A stretch of DNA of 64,000 bases from Streptomyces sp. BHT-5-2 (GCF_019774615.1 NZ_CP081497.1:1178001-1242000); one strand, 5' to 3'; positions 1 through 9,750 are shown, numbered from the stretch's first letter. Made by a program: numbers and translations. Notes: generated by a model not told the origin, from the letters alone.

Positions 1-789
1 CTCCTCCTCGACGAAGCGGGTGGCCGGAAAGGGACGCCCCAGTTCCTCCGCTGCGGCATGGATCTCGCTGGTCATCTCGTCGATCCGCAGGGCGCGAGAT
101 CCGGCCGTCAGCCACAGCTCCGTCCGGTCGGACTCCGCTTCGAGGAGGCCGGCGATGTACTCCGCCACGACGTCCTGAGGCACGAAGTCGACCAGCCGGG
201 TGGGATCCAGCGGGATGATGGGCAGGTGGCCGCCCATCAGCGCGCCGCACACTTTGTGGAACCCCTGATGCCTGGCGATATGGCCGGTAAGGGAGTCGCC
301 GACGATGATCGAGGGCCGGACGACGACCGCCGACAGGCCACTGGCGCGCACCAGCTCCTCGGCCTGCGCCTTGGTCCTGGCGTAGGCCGGTGCGGAGGAT
401 TCACCGTCGGCGCCCAGCGCGGAGAACGCGGTACTGACGTACACCAGTCGCGCCTCGGCCTCCCGGGCGAGTTCGATGATCCGCTGGGTGCCCGCGACAT
501 TGGTTTCGGCCAGCGCGGGCGCGGCGCCGAAACTGGTGTCGGCCGCGGCGTGCACGATCACATCGATCTCCGTGCAGACCTCCTTGAATTCGCTACGGGA
601 CAGTCCCAGGCAGGGCAGTCTGATGTCTCCGCGCACGGTCTTCACCCTCGGCGCGCTCAGCGCGGTCTCGTGGAGGAGGCAGGTGACGTGGTGCGCGCCG
701 AGGCGCGGCAGCAGAGCACTGCCCACGACTCCGGTCGCGCCGGTGAGCAGCACATTCAGTGGTCGGCCCCCGACTTCGGTCTGCCGCAT
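1..789 (-). CDS. Extended SDR / NAD-binding-4 family reductase, C-terminus cut by window edge
   Basis: The frame reads leftwards from an ATG at 789 and is still open at base 1, so about 263 N-terminal residues are visible. A Rossmann glycine motif TGATGVVG (G17, G20, G23) and the SDR catalytic pair Y136-A-R-T-K140 are present, so NAD(P)-dependent reductase/epimerase activity is expected. The sequence resembles extended SDRs of the thioester-reductase or male-sterility group. The substrate cannot be told. The start is supported by GGAAGGA about 8 nt upstream. It is divergent from the cyclase/acyltransferase pair at 1235-2882, with a 445-bp gap between them. Confidence 0.8.
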   Translation of the reverse strand, partial: MRQTEVGGRPLNVLLTGATGVVGSALLPRLGAHHVTCLLHETALSAPRVKTVRGDIRLPCLGLSRSEFKEVCTEIDVIVHAAADTSFGAAPALAETNVAGTQRIIELAREAEARLVYVSTAFSALGADGESSAPAYARTKAQAEELVRASGLSAVVVRPSIIVGDSLTGHIARHQGFHKVCGALMGGHLPIIPLDPTRLVDFVPQDVVAEYIAGLLEAESDRTELWLTAGSRALRIDEMTSEIHAAAEELGRPFPATRFVEEE

Positions 790-1234
790 GGGTGTTGTGT
801 CCTTCCATCGGGAATTCTCCGCGGGAGAACGGGCCGGCGGCGCCGGCCCGGGGCGCTGGGAAGAAGAGATACCCACGGTTCACCTCCTCCCGTCGGGGCG
901 GCCGGAGAACTGTCGGACGTAGCGCACCGTTACTTCAGGAACCGAGGAACATGCTATGGAGGTGTCGGAGCGGCCACCACCGGAGACACCATCAGGCCGG
1001 CCCGCTTCCAGAATGCGTTCACCCCGCGCACCACCCGTATCCGGCAGCGGCGCCATTCCCCGTACCTCGTGCCGCGCTCGTTGCGGCCTTCCCCGGATGG
1101 CGGAAGGTCGCAGCTCCCGGCAGGCGTGCGCGCCGCACCGGGACCTAGCATGACGGTACGCAGTGCCTGGCGTTGTCGGGCTGCCGAACATCACGCCTTC
1201 CCTCCACCCACGGCTCGGAACAATTGGGGGCGCA
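790..1234. other. Divergent intergenic region
   Basis: This 445-bp stretch lies between the leftward SDR gene and the rightward SRPBCC gene. Short open frames on both strands lack homology and good ribosome sites. It must hold the two divergent promoters, but I see no clear palindrome or hairpin in it. Confidence 0.5.
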
Positions 1235-1729
1235 GTGCACGAGGTCCGCGTTGCTCTTCACATTCCCGGTGAACAGCCGAGGAAGGTATTCGACTCGCTC
1301 TCGGATTTCGCCAGCTTTCCCCGGCATTCCGATGTGGTGCACTCCGTATCCCTGGAGGACGGCCCGGACCGCGACCGGATCTCCACCTGGGAGGTCGACT
1401 TCGCCGGCGGAATCCTCAAGTGGCGGGAACGGGACCGCCTGGACGAGCAGCGGCTGAGGATCGACTTCGAACTCATCGACGGCGACCTGCTCGCCCTGGC
1501 CGGTGACTGGTCGATCGCGCCGCACCCGGAGGGGAGCGCGCTCCGTTTCGGCGCCCGTTTCGACCTCGGGGTGCCCGGAATGGCGGACCTCCTGGAGCCC
1601 GTCGCCGGCCGGGCCATGACGGACACCGTGACCAAGATGATGCACGGGGTCTTCGGCCCGACCGCAGAGGTCACCGAGTGCCAGGACCTGGCCGTCGCGC
1701 CATTGGAGGGTGGCGGTGGCCAGCCCTGA
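1235..1729 (+). CDS. SRPBCC family protein (polyketide cyclase/dehydrase-like)
   Basis: A 164-residue protein from GTG 1235, preceded by a G-rich ribosome site at 1226-1230. The frame is open further upstream to 1163, but the SRPBCC fold starts only at VHEVRVALHI. The pattern (N-terminal strand, helix PRKVFDSLSDFASFPRH, alternating strands, long C-terminal helix ending DTVTKMMHGVF) is that of the START/Bet v1-like ligand-binding fold used by aromatase/cyclases and lipid-binding proteins. The stop overlaps the next gene by 14 bp, so the two are probably co-translated. Whether it acts on a polyketide or simply binds a hydrophobic ligand cannot be decided. Confidence 0.8.
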   Translation: MHEVRVALHIPGEQPRKVFDSLSDFASFPRHSDVVHSVSLEDGPDRDRISTWEVDFAGGILKWRERDRLDEQRLRIDFELIDGDLLALAGDWSIAPHPEGSALRFGARFDLGVPGMADLLEPVAGRAMTDTVTKMMHGVFGPTAEVTECQDLAVAPLEGGGGQP

Positions 1730-2882
1730 AGGCACGGTGCCGGCCTCCCGGGCCACCTGGCGGGTCGAGGTGGTCGACAGCGTCTCCGAGATCCCGCCGG
1801 AAGTGTGGCGGGGACTCGCACCGCCCGACGACCCCATCTACGAGTACGCGTTCTTCCAGGCCATGGAACGGACCGGAATCGGCCCGGACGCCTATCGATA
1901 CCTCGTGCTCAGAAAAGGGCAGCAGATCAGGGCCGTCCTGCCGACCTGCGTCTATCGCGCGCTGTCGCTGGAAGACATTCTGGGAAACGAGGGCCGGCGA
2001 GCACTGCGGCCGCTGCACCGCATCATGGGCAGACCGCTGCGGATGAGACTCCTGATGTGCGGACACCTCCTGGGAGAAGGGAGAGTCCTGCACACGGACG
2101 GACTCGATGAATCCGCTCCGCACCTCCTGATCGAAGCGCTGCGTAAACTCTCCGCTTCGGCGGGCACTCGGTGGACCGTTTTCAAGGACTTTCCGCAGGC
2201 TGACCTGGAGTGGTTGGACCCGGCACTGCGAAGAGCCGGATACTTCCGAGCCCCCGCGATGCCCGACGCCCATGTCTCCCTGCACGCCACGACGTTCGAG
2301 GAATTCGTCTCCGGTCTGTCCAGGAACAACCGGAGTACCGCCCGACGCAATCTGGCGAGGTTCTCCGAGCACGACGACGTGACCATCGAGGTGCGCGAGC
2401 GTTTCGACGACCTCGTACCGGCCATGATGCCGCTCTACGCGGCGGTGCTCGACCATGCGGAGAGCCGGCTGGACGTGTGGACACCGGAATTCCTGTCCCT
2501 GCTCTCCACCGACCCCAGGATTTCGGCCAAGGCGGTCACCTGCTGGCAGCAGGGCCGTCTGGTGGCGTTCCTGGTCTGCCTGTTCGGGGAGAAGCACGCG
2601 GTGGCCATGCGGATCGGCATCGACTACGGCTGCTCGCGGGACCTACGGCTCTACCAGGTCACCTACTACCGCGGCATCGACGAGGCGATTCGGATGGGAA
2701 TGGCCGACATCAACCTCACCCAGACCGCCTATGACGGGAAGCGCAAGATGGGGTGCCACCTCGTCCCGTTCGAGCATGCCGTGACGCACCGCAACCCAGT
2801 GTGCAGGGCGATCCTCAGGCGCTTCTTCCCGATGGCGCTCAACCGGTCCGGAAACCGTGGGCAGGACGGAGCCCGCGGGTAG
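1716..2882 (+). CDS. GNAT-like (BioF2/FemAB-type) acyltransferase domain protein
   Basis: 388 residues from GTG 1716. This start is preferred over GTG 1710 because GGAGG at 1705-1709 is 6 nt upstream of it. The C-terminal half (SGLSRNNRSTARRNLARF, then a GNAT-like core ending DINLTQTAYDGKRKMG) matches the GNAT domain of the peptidogalycan or BioF2-like family, which transfers acyl or aminoacyl groups. It overlaps the 3' end of the SRPBCC gene, so both are probably made from one message. Substrate unknown. Confidence 0.7.
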   Translation: MASPEGTVPASRATWRVEVVDSVSEIPPEVWRGLAPPDDPIYEYAFFQAMERTGIGPDAYRYLVLRKGQQIRAVLPTCVYRALSLEDILGNEGRRALRPLHRIMGRPLRMRLLMCGHLLGEGRVLHTDGLDESAPHLLIEALRKLSASAGTRWTVFKDFPQADLEWLDPALRRAGYFRAPAMPDAHVSLHATTFEEFVSGLSRNNRSTARRNLARFSEHDDVTIEVRERFDDLVPAMMPLYAAVLDHAESRLDVWTPEFLSLLSTDPRISAKAVTCWQQGRLVAFLVCLFGEKHAVAMRIGIDYGCSRDLRLYQVTYYRGIDEAIRMGMADINLTQTAYDGKRKMGCHLVPFEHAVTHRNPVCRAILRRFFPMALNRSGNRGQDGARG

Positions 2883-3113
2883 GACGGATCGAGTGGGCGG
2901 GACGGGGCCGAGGCGGCAACGCCCGTATGGCTCGTGCCGCCCCCACGTACTTGCCCTCCGCAAGAGATCGCCAATAATTCCGCCTGGACGGTCCGGCCCC
3001 CACGCCGGACGCCTGGGGCATGAAACGCACGATATGAGCGACGACTCGTGTATGAAGTGCCCGCTGCGCGCGGCGCCCGCGTCATGCGCCGGCCGAACGG
3101 GAGGAGAGTGCAC

Positions 3114-4073
3114 GTGGAGCTGGAGCTTCGGCACCTGAGAGTGCTGTGCGCGATCGCCGATGCCGGCAGCGTGGGCCGGGCCGCGTCCGAACTGGGCTAC
3201 TCACAGCCGGCGATGAGCACCCAACTCCGCCGCATAGAGCGGCATTTCGGTACACCGCTCTTCGAACGGACCATGTCGGGCGTCGAGTTGACCCCGTACG
3301 GTGCGGAGGTGCTGGCGCAGGCCCGCGACGTGCTGGCCCGTGCGGATGCGATAGGGCGCCGTCCGGCCGGCAGCGGTGCCGCGCCACTGCGTCCGCTCCG
3401 TCTGGCGGCGACCAACTCCCCGGTGCTCTCCGGCATGGTCGTCCGACTGCGGAGCCGGCTGCCCGACGTCGCGCTCACGGTCAGCAGCGTCTACCCGTCC
3501 TCGGAGATCGTCCAACTCCTGGAGGACGGAGCGGTGGACGCGGCGATCGCCGCCGACTACCCCGGGCTGGAGCTGCGGCACTCGGCCGCGGTGTCGCATC
3601 GGGGCATCGTCACCGAGCCGTCCTTCGTCGCCCTGCCGGCCCGGCACCGGCTCCGGCACAGTATGGAGGTGGGGCTGGCGGATCTGGCCGACAGTGCCTG
3701 GTTCGTGACGCCGGACGACGGGGCCGGCTGGCCGGGAGTGTTCTATGCGGCCTGCGAGTCGGCCGGCTTCACCCCGGCGGCGGTCCATGAATTCCTCGGT
3801 GACCAGCTCCAGTTGCAGAGCATGATCGCCGAGGGCCTGGGGGTGGCGGTCGTCCAGGCGACCCTCCGGCCGATCTCCGGTGTCGTCGTCAAACCGCTGA
3901 TCGGCACGCCGTTGTGGTGCCGCTACGTACTGGCCTGGCGGCGGGGGAGCGTCGCCGACGAGATCGCGGACACCCTCGTCGGCGCGGCCTCCTCGGCGTA
4001 CCGCGCGCTCATCGCCCAGTCGCCCCATCTGCGGACCTGGGCCACGCGGACCTGGAACGTGGCCAGGCCGTAG
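3114..4073 (+). CDS. LysR-family transcriptional regulator
   Basis: 319 residues from GTG 3114, chosen because GAGGAG at 3101-3106 lies 7 nt upstream and LysR homology begins at LELRHLRVLCAIADAG. The N-terminal winged HTH contains GSVGRAASELGYSQPAMS and FGTPLFERTMSGVELTPYG. Residues about 90-300 form the periplasmic-binding-like effector domain. It sits alone in a 230-bp and a 195-bp gap, so its target could be the upstream cyclase/GNAT pair or the collagenase. That is inference from position only. Confidence 0.9.
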   Translation: MELELRHLRVLCAIADAGSVGRAASELGYSQPAMSTQLRRIERHFGTPLFERTMSGVELTPYGAEVLAQARDVLARADAIGRRPAGSGAAPLRPLRLAATNSPVLSGMVVRLRSRLPDVALTVSSVYPSSEIVQLLEDGAVDAAIAADYPGLELRHSAAVSHRGIVTEPSFVALPARHRLRHSMEVGLADLADSAWFVTPDDGAGWPGVFYAACESAGFTPAAVHEFLGDQLQLQSMIAEGLGVAVVQATLRPISGVVVKPLIGTPLWCRYVLAWRRGSVADEIADTLVGAASSAYRALIAQSPHLRTWATRTWNVARP

Positions 4074-4268
4074 GGGCGGCGCGGGCCGGTCGTCGGGGCC
4101 GCACGGGGCTGCCGCCGGCCGACGCGGCCGAGTTCGTCCGTGGGCGATGTTATGGCAGGCCAGCCCCATGTGCTATGTCACACCTCATTGTCGGCGGCGG
4201 GAGGCCCCTGAGAAGGTGCCGATCACGCCTCAACCTCCCGAGGCGCATCTGTCCACAAAGGAGCAGGG

Positions 4269-6227
4269 ATGCGCTATCGCTTCACCTGGCCCAGATGTGT
4301 GGTCGGCGGCCTGGCCGCCTTCGCGACGATCGCCAGTCTCGTGGCGACGCCTGCGCTGGCCACACCCTCACCGGCGGACGCCCCCACGTCCACGGCCGGG
4401 CCCCATGCCACAACTCACCTGGCACCGCCGCCGACCGGCCCGCTCACCGGGGCGAACGAACGGCCGGCGGTGCAGGGCCGCCCGCTCAGTCCCGCCCGAC
4501 TCCGCCCGCTCAGCGCGAAGAATCCCCCCACTTCTTCGACTGCGGCGGCGGAGCACAAGGGCAACAAGCACCCCGCCCCGGCATCCTGCGCCCCGGGCGA
4601 CTTCGGCGGCCGGACCGGCGCCGATCTGGTCACGGCCGTCAAGGCCGCGTCCATGGACTGCATCAACACCCTCTTCTCGGTCACCGGCAAGGACGCGCAC
4701 GACGTGTTCCGCGAGGAGCAGATGGTCACCATAGCCAACGCCTTCAAGGACGGGGCGGCGTCGTATCCCGGCGACGACTCCACAAAGGTGTGGCAGCTGG
4801 TGCTCTTCCTGCGGGCCGGCTACTACGTGCAGTCCAACCACCCCTCCGACGTCGGCCAATACGGCAAGGACCTGGCCACCGCGACCGAAGGCGGCCTGGA
4901 CGCCTTCTTCGCCAACGCCCACTCCAAGGACGTCTCCGCGGGCAACGGCGACGTCCTCGGCGAGGTCCTCGTCCTCTCCGACAGCGCCAACGAGCAGGGC
5001 CGCTACCTGAACGTCTACAAGCAGGTACTGACCGGCTACAACAGCTCCTACGACGCCATCCCCAGCATGCTGGCCGCCGTCAACGACGTCTACACCCCGC
5101 TCTGGCGCGGCAACTGGAACGACGACTACGTCAAGGCGGTCACGGCCGACCCGAGCATCATCGACACGCTGGACTCGTTCGCCCGGGACCACCTGGAACT
5201 GCTCGGCACCGACAAGTCCTACCTGGACTCCAACGCCGGTATGAACGTGGGCCGTTACGTCGAGCACCAGCCGCTCCAGGACAAGGTCCGTCCGCTCATG
5301 AAGGGCCTGTTGGACGCCTCGAAGATCACCGGACCGACCGCGCCCCTGTGGGTCACGGTCGCCTCCCAGGCCGACTCCTACGACAAGGGCAACTGCTCGT
5401 TCTACGGAGTGTGCAACCTGGCCGACCAGCTCACCAAGGCGGCACTGCCGGTCACCCACTCCTGCGACAAGACGCACTCCATCAGGGCACAGGCACTGAA
5501 CGCGGCCGACCTCGACGCCGCCTGCAGCAGCCTCCTGGCCCAGGACCCGTTCTTCCACGAACTCGTGCAGGACAACGGGCCGATACCCGGCCAGTACGAG
5601 TCGACCATCCAGATCGTCGTGTTCGGCAGCCGCGAGGACTACCAGACCTACGCCGGGGCGATCTACGGCGTCGACACCAACAACGGCGGCATCACGCTGG
5701 TCGGGGACCCGACCAAACCCGACAACCAGCCGATGTCCATCGAGTACCAGAAGAGCCCCGACGACGGCTTCCCGGCCGGGATCTGGAACCTCAACCACGA
5801 GTACACCCACTACCTCGACGCCCGCGACGACATGAAGGGCGACTTCAACCAGCAGACCACGGTCCCGGACGTCTGGTGGATCGAGGGACTGGCCGAGTAC
5901 GTCTCCTACAGCTACCGCAAGGTCACCGACACCGAGGCAGTCACCGAAGCGGGCAAGCACACCTACAAGTTGAGCACGCTCTTCCAGAGCACCTACGCCA
6001 ACAGCGACGTGACCCGCACCTACCCCTGGGGCTACCTCGCGGTCCGCTACATGTTCGAGAAGCACCCCCAGGACATCGCGAACATGCTGGGGCACTTCAG
6101 GACCGGCGACTACGCGGGCGGCTACGCCGTCTACAACAACGACATCGGCAGCCGCTACGACGACGACTTCGACACCTGGCTCACGGCCTGCGCCGCCGGC
6201 GCCTGCAAGGCCCAGCAGTCACGGTGA
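4269..6227 (+). CDS. Secreted M9-family collagenase (zinc metallopeptidase)
   Basis: 652 residues with a Sec signal peptide (basic start, hydrophobic core VGGLAAFATIASLVA, cleavage near ALA-TPSP) and a Pro/Thr/Ser-rich spacer to about residue 100. The activator-like helical region follows, then the catalytic domain with the zinc motif H510-E-Y-T-H514 and the downstream WIEGLAEY segment (537-544) carrying the third-ligand glutamate. These are hallmarks of peptidase family M9. There are no C-terminal PKD or collagen-binding repeats, so it is shorter than clostridial collagenases. AAGGAG at 4258-4263 sets the start. A large hairpin follows the stop. Confidence 0.92.
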   Translation: MRYRFTWPRCVVGGLAAFATIASLVATPALATPSPADAPTSTAGPHATTHLAPPPTGPLTGANERPAVQGRPLSPARLRPLSAKNPPTSSTAAAEHKGNKHPAPASCAPGDFGGRTGADLVTAVKAASMDCINTLFSVTGKDAHDVFREEQMVTIANAFKDGAASYPGDDSTKVWQLVLFLRAGYYVQSNHPSDVGQYGKDLATATEGGLDAFFANAHSKDVSAGNGDVLGEVLVLSDSANEQGRYLNVYKQVLTGYNSSYDAIPSMLAAVNDVYTPLWRGNWNDDYVKAVTADPSIIDTLDSFARDHLELLGTDKSYLDSNAGMNVGRYVEHQPLQDKVRPLMKGLLDASKITGPTAPLWVTVASQADSYDKGNCSFYGVCNLADQLTKAALPVTHSCDKTHSIRAQALNAADLDAACSSLLAQDPFFHELVQDNGPIPGQYESTIQIVVFGSREDYQTYAGAIYGVDTNNGGITLVGDPTKPDNQPMSIEYQKSPDDGFPAGIWNLNHEYTHYLDARDDMKGDFNQQTTVPDVWWIEGLAEYVSYSYRKVTDTEAVTEAGKHTYKLSTLFQSTYANSDVTRTYPWGYLAVRYMFEKHPQDIANMLGHFRTGDYAGGYAVYNNDIGSRYDDDFDTWLTACAAGACKAQQSR

Positions 6228-6684
6228 CCGCGTCGCACCGAGCGGTACCGAGCACCTGACGCGAGGCTCCTGGCCCGGCCCGCTCGGCGCAGGCCGGGCG
6301 GGATCGCCGGGAGCCTCGCATCTGCCGGAGCCAGGACCGCTCCGCGCGGCCGGTGGCGCGGGCGATGGTGAGCATGCCGCGGCGGTACGGGTCGTCGGTC
6401 TGTTCGACGCGCACCGGGCGGTCGCCGTCGCAGAAGAAGCTCGCCGGCTGCGCCAGGAAGTCCGGTCGCCGGCGCAGCACCGCGCGTCGATCGGCGGTGT
6501 CGGGAACGTGGGAGAGAAAGGCCAGGACCGTGAAGTACCGGGTGCTGTCGCTGATGTCCAGGCCGTCGGCGTCCCGCAAACCGACCGGCCGGGCGTGACC
6601 GGACAAGACCGCAATGCGGTGGCGCAGTTGGTGGCCGTGCAGCGGACCTTCGGCGAGGAATCCCAGGATCGCGAGTTCGAGCAT
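6181..6684 (-). pseudogene. PadR-family regulator remnant with internal deletion
   Basis: The frame from ATG 6684 begins as a normal PadR regulator (MLELAILGFLAEGPLHGHQL, first helices of the winged HTH). After residue 34 (ARPV) it jumps to the C-terminal effector region (GLDISDSTRYFTVLAFLSH...DPYRRGMLTIARATGRAE). Compared with usual PadR proteins of this type, about 50 residues covering the recognition wing and linker are missing in frame. Recognisable homology ends near 6320. The frame then runs through the terminator hairpin and into the collagenase 3' end. It is therefore unlikely to bind DNA and is best read as a decayed gene. Confidence 0.7.
6261..6319. terminator. Large two-tier stem-loop after collagenase
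   Basis: Outer arms GCGAGGCTCC (6261-6270) and GGAGCCTCGC (6310-6319) are perfectly complementary. An inner stem GCCCGGCC (6273-6280) / GGCCGGGC (6292-6299) is nested inside. There is no U-tract, as is usual in Streptomyces terminators. It lies between the convergent collagenase and the PadR remnant and could work in both directions. Confidence 0.7.
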
Positions 6685-6974
6685 GCACCCCGCTCGACAC
6701 CGTGCTGCGCGACCTCGGCCGCGACGCGGTCATCGTCACCGGAACGCTCACCAACTACTGCTGCGGCACCATGGCCCGCCAGGCATACGAACGCGGCTGC
6801 CAGGTCGTCTTCGGATCGGACGTCACGGCCACCGACGACGAATCCCGGCAGGAACCGGAACTCGCCGTCCTGCGCAAGGGTTTCGCCCTGGTACTGACGG
6901 CCGAGGAGATCGCGAAGCGGCTGGCCGCAGCCGGCTCCGTGTCGGAGCGCGGTCCGGCGCCGCGGTACGACTGA
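6685..6974 (+). pseudogene. Isochorismatase-fold cysteine hydrolase, 3' fragment
   Basis: Translation from TPLDTVLRDLGRDAVIVTG onward gives the C-terminal half of an isochorismatase-like hydrolase, including the nucleophile region TNYCCGTMARQAYERG and the following strand VVFGSDVTATDD. The N-terminal half with the catalytic Asp and Lys is absent. The first recognisable codon abuts the ATG of the head-to-head PadR remnant at 6684, so a deletion probably joined the two. A GTG/CTG start near 6702 would give 90 residues, too few for a functional enzyme. Confidence 0.7.
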
Positions 6975-7013
6975 ACAACTCCGCCAGGTCGACGACGGGC
7001 GCAGACAGGATGG

Positions 7014-8369
7014 CTATGCGCGGCCGGTCACCACGATGTTGCCGTCCGGTGTGCGCCGCGCGAGCGCACCGGTGCGGAAGTAGCCGTCGGCGGTGAAAGA
7101 GCGTGCGTTGTGGTCGGGGGCCCGGTAGTAGCCCCGCACGGTGTACGGGCCGCGGCCGAGGAGTTCGCCGGGCTCTCCGTCGGGCACGTCCTCGCCGTCG
7201 ATGCCGACGATGCGGATCTCGTCGTCGGGCGAGAGCGGGCGGCCCTGCGTGGTGAGCACGGTCTCGTCCGGATCGGTCGGCCGGGTGAGAGTGAGCAGCC
7301 CCTCGGCCGTACCGAAGACCTGCTGGAGGCGACAGCCCAGTTCGGGCCCCACGCGTTCGGCGGTCGGCAGGTCCAGGGGTGCGCCGCCGATCTGCACCAG
7401 GCGCAGGCTGCTCAAGTCGGCCTGACTCGTGGGGAGTAGGTCGAGCCAGCGTCGGGCGGTGGCGGATTCGACCGATGTGAGGGTGACCCGCTCCCGTTCG
7501 ATGGTTGCAAGGCATGCGCTCGTGGTGGGTTCCTGGTCGTCGGCCAGGACGACGGCGCCGCCGACGGAGAGGGTGCCGACGATGCCCGGGCCGCCGAAGG
7601 CGAAGTTGAACGCGGCGGGCTGCGCGGCGAGATACACGTCGTGCTCGGTGAGCGACACCAGCTCGGCGGCGGCCCGTGCCTGGTAGGCATAGTCGTTGTG
7701 GGTGCGCGGAACAAGTCTGGGCGCCGTGCCCGTATCACCGGAGAGCAGGAAGAACGCCACCTGGTCGGCGCTCTGCGCACGCGCCCGCTCCGGCGGGGCG
7801 TCGATCGACCCCAACGGGAAGTAGTGGCAGCCCGACGGGTCGGTCGAGAGGCCGCCGCCGAACGGGGACGCGCCGCCGCCAGGATTCGCGAGGGTGAACA
7901 CCCGGCGCAGGAAGGGCCCTTGGGCGGCGATGTCTGCGGCCATCGCCCTGTGGTCGAAGCCCTGGTACGTCGAGGGCCCGACATAGCCGACGGCCTCGGT
8001 GACCCGCACGACGTGGGACACCTCGGCCGCGCGGTGCGTGACCGGGCAGAGCACGGGGACCGCGCCGACACGCATCAGCGCGAACACGCTGAGGACGCAT
8101 TCCGGAACGTTCGGCAGTTGGACGACGACCCGTTGACCGGGGCGGAGGCCGCGCAGCCGGAATCCGGCGGCCATGCGGTCCACCCGTCGGTTCAGGTTCG
8201 CGTAGGTGAGGCGGGTGTCCCCGTGGACGAGTGCGGTCCGTGGCCCGTACTCCAGGGCCCAGCCGCGCAGCAGGTTGTCCAGCGTGTTGCCGCGCCAGTG
8301 CCCGACCGCCCAGTAGCGGTCGACGAACACCTCGGGCCAGGGCGTGCAGCCTTCGAGCATGGTGGTCAT
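7014..8369 (-). pseudogene. Aryl-AMP ligase (DhbE/EntE-like), C-terminally truncated and degenerate
   Basis: 451 residues from ATG 8369 (GGAAGGAA 5 nt upstream). The sequence follows 2,3-dihydroxybenzoate-AMP ligases: start LEGCTPWPEVFVDRYWAVGHW, the later PRTHNDYAYQARA, FGTAEGLLTLTR and GYFRTGALARRTPDG. The glycine-rich P-loop is altered to LLSGDTGTAPRLVP, and FNFAFG replaces the usual HNF. The frame stops at VVTGRA, where the hinge and roughly 90-residue C-terminal domain with the catalytic lysine should begin. With the neighbouring isochorismatase-like fragment, this may be debris of a catechol-type pathway. A short active enzyme is unlikely. Confidence 0.7.
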
Positions 8370-8793
8370 TCGCTTCCTTCCACCGCCTTGAATCGGAAGT
8401 CTGAGGGGACTCGGAGAGGAGTCGGAGGGGAGTGCAACGGAATCCGACGGGAGTCCCGTGGCAGTCCCACGGCGGCCCCACGGCAGTCCAACCTTCCGAC
8501 GCCCCATAGGCAATGCGCTTTCCCGACCATGGATGCCGAGTCCCCTCGGTGGAAGGTCCAATGACCGGTTCGAGGACCGTCGCTGACCGGCAGGAACGGC
8601 CGGGGCTCAACCCGGTCAGCGCACCGGCGGCGGGATTTCATCGGCATTACATCGCTGCGCGAAAGACTCCCGTCCGCCGCTTCGGGTCCTCGGGTGCGCC
8701 TGTCCAGGGTTCGGTGCACGGGACTGGGGCACAGGGGACTTGGCTGTGCCGGTCCCGGCGGCGAAAACCGAACGGACTAAAGCGAGTTGACCC
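8370..8793. other. Divergent intergenic region
   Basis: 424 bp between the broken AMP-ligase gene and the membrane-protein gene. It contains G/C-rich imperfect direct repeats around 8440-8490 (units such as GTGGCAGTCCCACGG). I found no gene and no convincing promoter. Confidence 0.4.
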
Positions 8794-9735
8794 GTGAGTG
8801 AGATGTCGAAGCCGGACCCCCGAGAGGGTTTCGGCGCGAGCCGCCCCACCCAGCCCCTCCGGCAGGGAGCGCAGGGCCGGGAACCCGCGGCCCAGGTCCC
8901 CGAGCCGGCCCAGGCCCCCGCCCAGGCCCAGGCTCCGGCCCAGGCAGTGCCGCCCATGCCGGGTCAGGCACCGCCTCCGGTGCCGGGCCGGTCGCCGGGG
9001 GTGCCCTCGGCCTGGTCGCAGCCCGGCCCGTCGACGCCGGCGTACAACGGCGCCCCGGGCGCGGGACGGATGCCCGGCAGCGCCCGGCCCTGGCTGATCG
9101 GCGGCGGCGCCGCGCTGGCCGTGGCCGCGGTCGTCGGGGTGGTCGTCGCCGTGACGGGGGGTGGGGGCGCGAGCGACGCGTCGGGGAAGCCGCCGGCCGC
9201 CTCGGCGCCCGAGGCGGGACCGGGCGCGTCCGAGGGGAAGACGTACACCAAGGTCCCCGAGGGTTGCCAGCTGATCAAGGCGGCCACCGTCGCCCGCATC
9301 GCGCCCGGCACCGAGTGCAAGCCGTCGCAGTTCGACAACGCCACCATGCCCGCGATGATCACCAGGATGCCGGGCTGGAGGGCGCCCTTCGGCTCGGGCG
9401 GCGCGTATCTGGACCTGAGGGTGAACCTCTCGGTCAGCCCGGGCGCGAAGGGTCTGTACGACATGCACAAGAAGACCGCGCTCCACGCCCTGGGCAAGAT
9501 GCGCAAGATCACCGACTCCCGGCCGCTCAGCGGCCTCGGCGACGAGGCGCACGTCGTCCACGGCGTCGACAACGAACCGATGCGGCTGGCCGAGGCCACG
9601 GTGATCGTCCGCTCGGGCAACGCCGAGTACACCGTCGGCTACACCTATGACACCGGCCGCTCCGGCATGAACCAGCAGCAGGCCGAGGACGCCGCCGTCG
9701 CCGCCGCCCACGACGTGCTCGGCTCCCTCGGCTGA
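8794..9735 (+). CDS. Pro/Ala/Gln-rich membrane-anchored extracytoplasmic protein
   Basis: 313 residues from GTG 8794. Residues 1-100 are a low-complexity cytoplasmic tail rich in Pro, Ala and Gln. A single membrane helix follows (WLIGGGAALAVAAVVGVVVA, about 105-124), then an exported domain of about 175 residues containing two cysteines (EGCQLIK, GTECKP). This layout is common for Streptomyces sensor-like or lipoprotein-like proteins encoded beside Ser/Thr kinases. It ends 15 bp before the first kinase gene, so co-transcription is likely. I do not recognise the exported domain. Confidence 0.75.
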   Translation: MSEMSKPDPREGFGASRPTQPLRQGAQGREPAAQVPEPAQAPAQAQAPAQAVPPMPGQAPPPVPGRSPGVPSAWSQPGPSTPAYNGAPGAGRMPGSARPWLIGGGAALAVAAVVGVVVAVTGGGGASDASGKPPAASAPEAGPGASEGKTYTKVPEGCQLIKAATVARIAPGTECKPSQFDNATMPAMITRMPGWRAPFGSGGAYLDLRVNLSVSPGAKGLYDMHKKTALHALGKMRKITDSRPLSGLGDEAHVVHGVDNEPMRLAEATVIVRSGNAEYTVGYTYDTGRSGMNQQQAEDAAVAAAHDVLGSLG

Positions 9736-9750
9736 CCCCGCCGCCACACA

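Noticed and set aside
3914..6259. Long plus-strand open frame of 781 codons over the collagenase gene
   Set aside because: It is in another frame of the collagenase, Arg/Pro-rich with no motifs. The collagenase frame has a signal peptide and zinc motif.
6685..8369. Active catechol siderophore cluster
   Set aside because: The hydrolase and AMP ligase are both truncated, the ligase P-loop is altered, and no NRPS or isochorismate synthase gene is present.
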